Of a stretch of DNA of 7,268 bases, positions 5,107-7,268 are shown piece by piece. Below the pieces are notes generated by a model. That model saw only the letters and a program-made list of their open reading frames with translations, made no database searches and was not told the origin of the DNA. Source of the DNA: Burkholderiales bacterium (GTDB lineage Bacteria; Pseudomonadota; Gammaproteobacteria; Burkholderiales; JACMKV01); the NCBI GenBank assembly GCA_014379915.1, contig JACMKV010000412.1, positions 1-7,268 on the forward strand. The letters run 5' to 3'. The position numbers and the translations under genes are program-made. How positions within the stretch are numbered: the stretch's first letter is position 1; each line of letters opens with the position of its first letter.

Positions 5107-6627
5107 TTGAAATCATTGGCTTCCATCCGCACCGCACTGGCCGTGCTCGCAAAATCCGCGTGCCTGCTTGCGTTGACAACTTTAGGCGCCGAGGCTGCGC
5201 CGTTCGCATACATCACGAATTCGGCGAGTAACAGTGTCAGCGTGATCGATATCGCGAGCAACGCCGTAACGTCGACCGTTGCCGTGGGCACCAATCCGAC
5301 TGGCGTGGCGGTCAGTTTCGATGGTGCGCGCGTCTATGTCGCCAATACCGGCAACAACAGCATGTCGGTGATCGATGCTGGCAGTAATACGGTAGCGTCG
5401 ACGATCACCGTGGGCAATGGCCCTGCCGGCGTCGCGGTCGACCCGGCCGGTTCGCGCGCCTATGTCGCGAACGGCATCAGCAACAACGTCTCGGTCATCG
5501 ACACGTCCACTAATGCAGTCGTCGCGACCGTGCCGGTGCAAAACGGACCGAACGGCGTAGCCGTCAACCCGGCGGGTACGCGCGTCTTTGTGGCAAATAC
5601 AAACAGCAACAGCGTGTCGGTGATCGATACCGCGAATAACAGTGTGGTGGCGACTCTGATCGTCGGTCTGCGGCCGTTCGGCCTCGTGGTAACTCTCGAC
5701 GGCACGCGTGTCTATGTGACCAACGAAGACAGCAATACCGTCTCCGTCATCGATGCAACGAACAATAGCGTGCTCGCCCCGATCGCCGTCGACGACAGCC
5801 CGAATGGCATCGCGTTGAGCCCCGACGGCACGCTCGTTTACGTCGCCAACTTCGGCAGCAATACACTTTCCATGATCGATGCGGCGAGCAACAGCCTGGC
5901 CGCAACGTTCGGCGCCGGGGGCGTAAATCCGATCGGCGTAGCGGTGACGCCTGATGGCTTGAGCGTTTATGTCGCCAACTCGACCAGCGGCGGCGTAGCG
6001 GTGATCGATCCGGTGGCGAACACGATTGCGTCGATCGCAGTCGGGCTGCAGCCGACTGCTTTCGGCCAGTTCATCGTCGGCGTTACACCGGGCGCCGGCA
6101 CGCTGCAATTCAGCGCGGCAAGCTATAGCGTCGACGAAGGCGCTGGCTCGGCAGTAATTACGGTTACCCGGCGCAACGGCAATGAAGGCTCGGCGTCGGT
6201 GCAATTTGCGACCAGCGACGGTAGCGCGATCGCCGGCAGCGACTACACGGCGACTTCCGCGACGGTAAGCTTCGCCGCGGGGGAATCGAGCCGCACGGTC
6301 AGCTTTCCGATCGCCGATGATGCAGCGATGGAACCGGGCGAGACGATCCTGCTGACGCTGAGCAACGCGACGGGCTCAACCCTCGGCACGCCGAGCAGCG
6401 CGACTCTGAATATCGCCGACAACGATTCGACGACCGGATCGGTCTTCGGTGGCGGCGGCTGTGCCCTCTACGATCTTGACGCCGATCTTGACGCCGACGA
6501 CAGGCGCGGTATCGACGATAGTTTGATGCTGATGCTGATTGCCGCATTGCTCGGCCTGTTGCGACATCGCGCCGCCGATGCGGACGGCTGTCTTCGCGTT
6601 TCGGTACAGCATCGCCACCCCCGCTGA
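5107..6627 (+). CDS. Secreted seven-bladed YVTN beta-propeller / Calx-beta protein with a JDVT-CTERM-like sorting tail
   Basis: A 506-residue exported protein from a TTG start with a strong ribosome binding site; a GTG at 5086 would add seven residues. A Sec signal peptide covers residues 1 to about 31, ending AEAA. Seven YVTN-type blades of about 42 residues (33-325) follow, each with a version of RVYVAN...SVSVID...GVAV.PDG. A Calx-beta domain (331-440) has the typical YSVDEGAGSAVITVTR, ATSDGSAIAGSDY and IADDAAMEPGETILLTLSN segments; such domains bind calcium in surface proteins. The tail has GGGGC (448-452), an acidic spacer with DLDADLDAD, IDDSL (469-473), a transmembrane helix (about 472-485) and RHR (486-488), then 18 further residues. 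Gly-rich Cys motif, helix and basic cluster is the layout of Cys-dependent C-terminal sorting signals. The adjacent CPBP protease is the probable processing enzyme. I infer a propeller anchored on the cell surface through a modified C452; its ligand is unknown. Confidence 0.88.
   Translation: MKSLASIRTALAVLAKSACLLALTTLGAEAAPFAYITNSASNSVSVIDIASNAVTSTVAVGTNPTGVAVSFDGARVYVANTGNNSMSVIDAGSNTVASTITVGNGPAGVAVDPAGSRAYVANGISNNVSVIDTSTNAVVATVPVQNGPNGVAVNPAGTRVFVANTNSNSVSVIDTANNSVVATLIVGLRPFGLVVTLDGTRVYVTNEDSNTVSVIDATNNSVLAPIAVDDSPNGIALSPDGTLVYVANFGSNTLSMIDAASNSLAATFGAGGVNPIGVAVTPDGLSVYVANSTSGGVAVIDPVANTIASIAVGLQPTAFGQFIVGVTPGAGTLQFSAASYSVDEGAGSAVITVTRRNGNEGSASVQFATSDGSAIAGSDYTATSATVSFAAGESSRTVSFPIADDAAMEPGETILLTLSNATGSTLGTPSSATLNIADNDSTTGSVFGGGGCALYDLDADLDADDRRGIDDSLMLMLIAALLGLLRHRAADADGCLRVSVQHRHPR
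5203..6081 (+). repeat. Seven tandem ~126-base repeats encoding the propeller blades
   Basis: The seven blades are visible at DNA level with a period of 126 bases. The best-conserved core encodes S-V-I-D: GTGATCGAT at 5242-5250 and at 5368-5376, and GTCATCGAC at 5494-5502, each 126 bases apart; the sixth blade is one codon longer. Blades are diverged enough that this is an old internal duplication rather than a recent expansion. The regular spacing also opens a long but meaningless antisense reading frame. Confidence 0.8.
6472..6495 (+). repeat. Perfect 12-base tandem duplication in the sorting-tail spacer
   Basis: GATCTTGACGCC occurs twice back to back (6472-6483 and 6484-6495) and is followed by GACGAC. 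It encodes DLDADLDA and lengthens the acidic spacer between the GGGGC motif and the transmembrane helix. Exact copies in a coding region suggest recent replication slippage. Confidence 0.9.
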
Positions 6628-6630
6628 CCG

Positions 6631-7074
6631 GTGTGGCGCGACCGTCAGTTTCAGGTCGCCCTGTTTGCGGGACCACTGTTCTGGGCCGCATGGTCGCTTA
6701 TCGCTGGGTCAAGCTTCGAACCGTGGTGGCCGTTTCGCGATCCGACACGGTTTCTGCTGCCTGCGCTGGTTTACCCCATACTCGAAGAGCTTGCCTTTCG
6801 CGGACTGCTGCAGGAATGGCTGTATCAGAAGCCGTGGGGTGCGCGCCGAAGTGGTATTCGGCAAGTTCGCGGCCCGATTTCCCGAGCCAACTTGCTGACG
6901 ACGTTCGCGTTTGCGCTTTTCCATCTGCTCTATCACGCGCCGCTCTGGGCCGCCGCGGTGATTTTTCCATCGCTAGTTTTCGGTTACTTTCGCGATCGCT
7001 ACCAAAGCGTCACACCCGCCATCGTGTTGCACGTTTTTTATAACGCTGGTTATTTCTGGTTGTTCGCGGCCTGA
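6631..7074 (+). CDS. mrtJ: CPBP-family intramembrane glutamic protease, probable JDVT-CTERM processing enzyme (MrtJ-like myxosortase)
   Basis: A 147-residue membrane protein, short for a CPBP (CAAX-protease/bacteriocin-processing) member. All three family motifs are intact: EELAFRG at 52-58 (catalytic E52/E53, R57), FALFH at 94-98 and HVFYN at 134-138. Hydrophobic segments lie at about 8-26, 40-60, 86-103, 105-121 and 126-146. By family knowledge these enzymes cut peptide bonds within or next to the membrane using the Glu pair with His. Its compact size, the ending NAGYFWLF and its place directly behind a GGGGC-TM-basic tail protein point to MrtJ, the myxosortase paired with JDVT-CTERM substrates. 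The GTG start follows the upstream TGA by one codon (CCG) in the same frame, with no clear ribosome binding site, so translation is probably coupled. No in-frame ATG offers a better start. The CPBP call is secure; the MrtJ assignment is from recalled family features and context. Confidence 0.85.
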   Translation: MWRDRQFQVALFAGPLFWAAWSLIAGSSFEPWWPFRDPTRFLLPALVYPILEELAFRGLLQEWLYQKPWGARRSGIRQVRGPISRANLLTTFAFALFHLLYHAPLWAAAVIFPSLVFGYFRDRYQSVTPAIVLHVFYNAGYFWLFAA

Positions 7075-7268
7075 GGAACCTCTCGCGGCAGCGTGATTTC
7101 TGAACGGCCGCGAGCGGCGCAGATGTGGCAAACTCGCCGTCTTGTCCGCTGTGCGAACGCGAAGCTCGAAAATCGATCGCTTGTTCTCGATTCAGATTTA
7201 GAGTTGATTTGCTGCGTCGCTTTCACCCTTCACTTGCAACTGAGTACATGAACTGTGTTTCGCTATTA
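7075..7268. other. Terminal region without a supported gene; contains a hairpin
   Basis: CTCGCGGC at 7082-7089 pairs perfectly with GCCGCGAG at 7107-7114 around a 17-base loop, a few bases after the protease stop; no T-tract follows, so a terminator role is uncertain. From about 7180 the sequence is clearly more AT-rich than the genes before it. A plus-strand frame from GTG at 7125 stays open to the window edge and contains CPLCE, but it shows no convincing family match and has no strong ribosome binding site. It could be the start of the next gene or simply spacer. Confidence 0.4.

Noticed and set aside
5203..6081. Regular ~126-base spacing considered as a CRISPR-like or other repeat array
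   Set aside because: The period is an exact multiple of three and encodes well-formed YVTN propeller blades; there are no identical short repeats with unique spacers.
5182..6204. Long minus-strand open frame (340 codons) opposite the propeller gene
   Set aside because: It is the antisense of the seven regular repeats, giving a periodic Asp/Arg/His-rich product with no family motifs; the plus-strand protein has signal peptide, domains and ribosome binding site.
7125..7268. Open plus-strand frame with CPLCE near its start, reminiscent of the beginning of some HIT-family proteins
   Set aside because: Only a five-residue motif is similar; the following residues do not continue the family pattern, there is no clear ribosome binding site, and 48 codons open to the edge can occur by chance.

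Overview
The window looks like chromosomal DNA of a Gram-negative proteobacterium, most likely a betaproteobacterium. The clues are GC-rich coding sequence, the queG / tsaE / amiC neighbourhood, and a secreted protein with a C-terminal sorting tail next to its presumed membrane protease. This placement is inference; no species can be named from the sequence alone.

Layout: (1) 10-1717, plus strand: a short-chain dehydrogenase/reductase overlapping or abutting a family 2 glycosyltransferase, probably the end of a surface-polysaccharide or glycan gene set. (2) About 1744-2043: the decayed right end of an IS3-family insertion sequence, holding the last ~50 codons of its transposase on the minus strand, broken by a one-base frameshift. 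A further ~110 bases up to 2155 are unassigned. (3) 2156-3238, minus strand: queG, epoxyqueuosine reductase for tRNA queuosine. (4) 3262-5024, plus strand: tsaE (tRNA t6A synthesis ATPase) and, through an ATGA overlap, an AmiC-type N-acetylmuramoyl-L-alanine amidase. In E. coli queG lies divergently beside nnr-tsaE-amiB-mutL-miaA; here nnr is missing and mutL does not follow.

(5) 5107-7074, plus strand, is the most interesting part. It is a two-gene module: a secreted seven-bladed YVTN beta-propeller with a Calx-beta domain, ending in a Gly-Gly-Gly-Gly-Cys motif, a transmembrane helix and a basic cluster, followed three bases later and in the same frame by a small CPBP-family (CAAX-protease-like) intramembrane glutamic protease. 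This matches the JDVT-CTERM substrate / MrtJ (myxosortase) arrangement: the protease probably cuts the tail at or near the invariant Cys, which may become a surface anchor. The substrate tail is atypical (long spacer with a 12-base tandem duplication, an IDDS variant of the name motif, and an extra 18-residue cytoplasmic end), so this may be a divergent form of the system.

The last ~190 bases hold a hairpin but no gene that can be supported.
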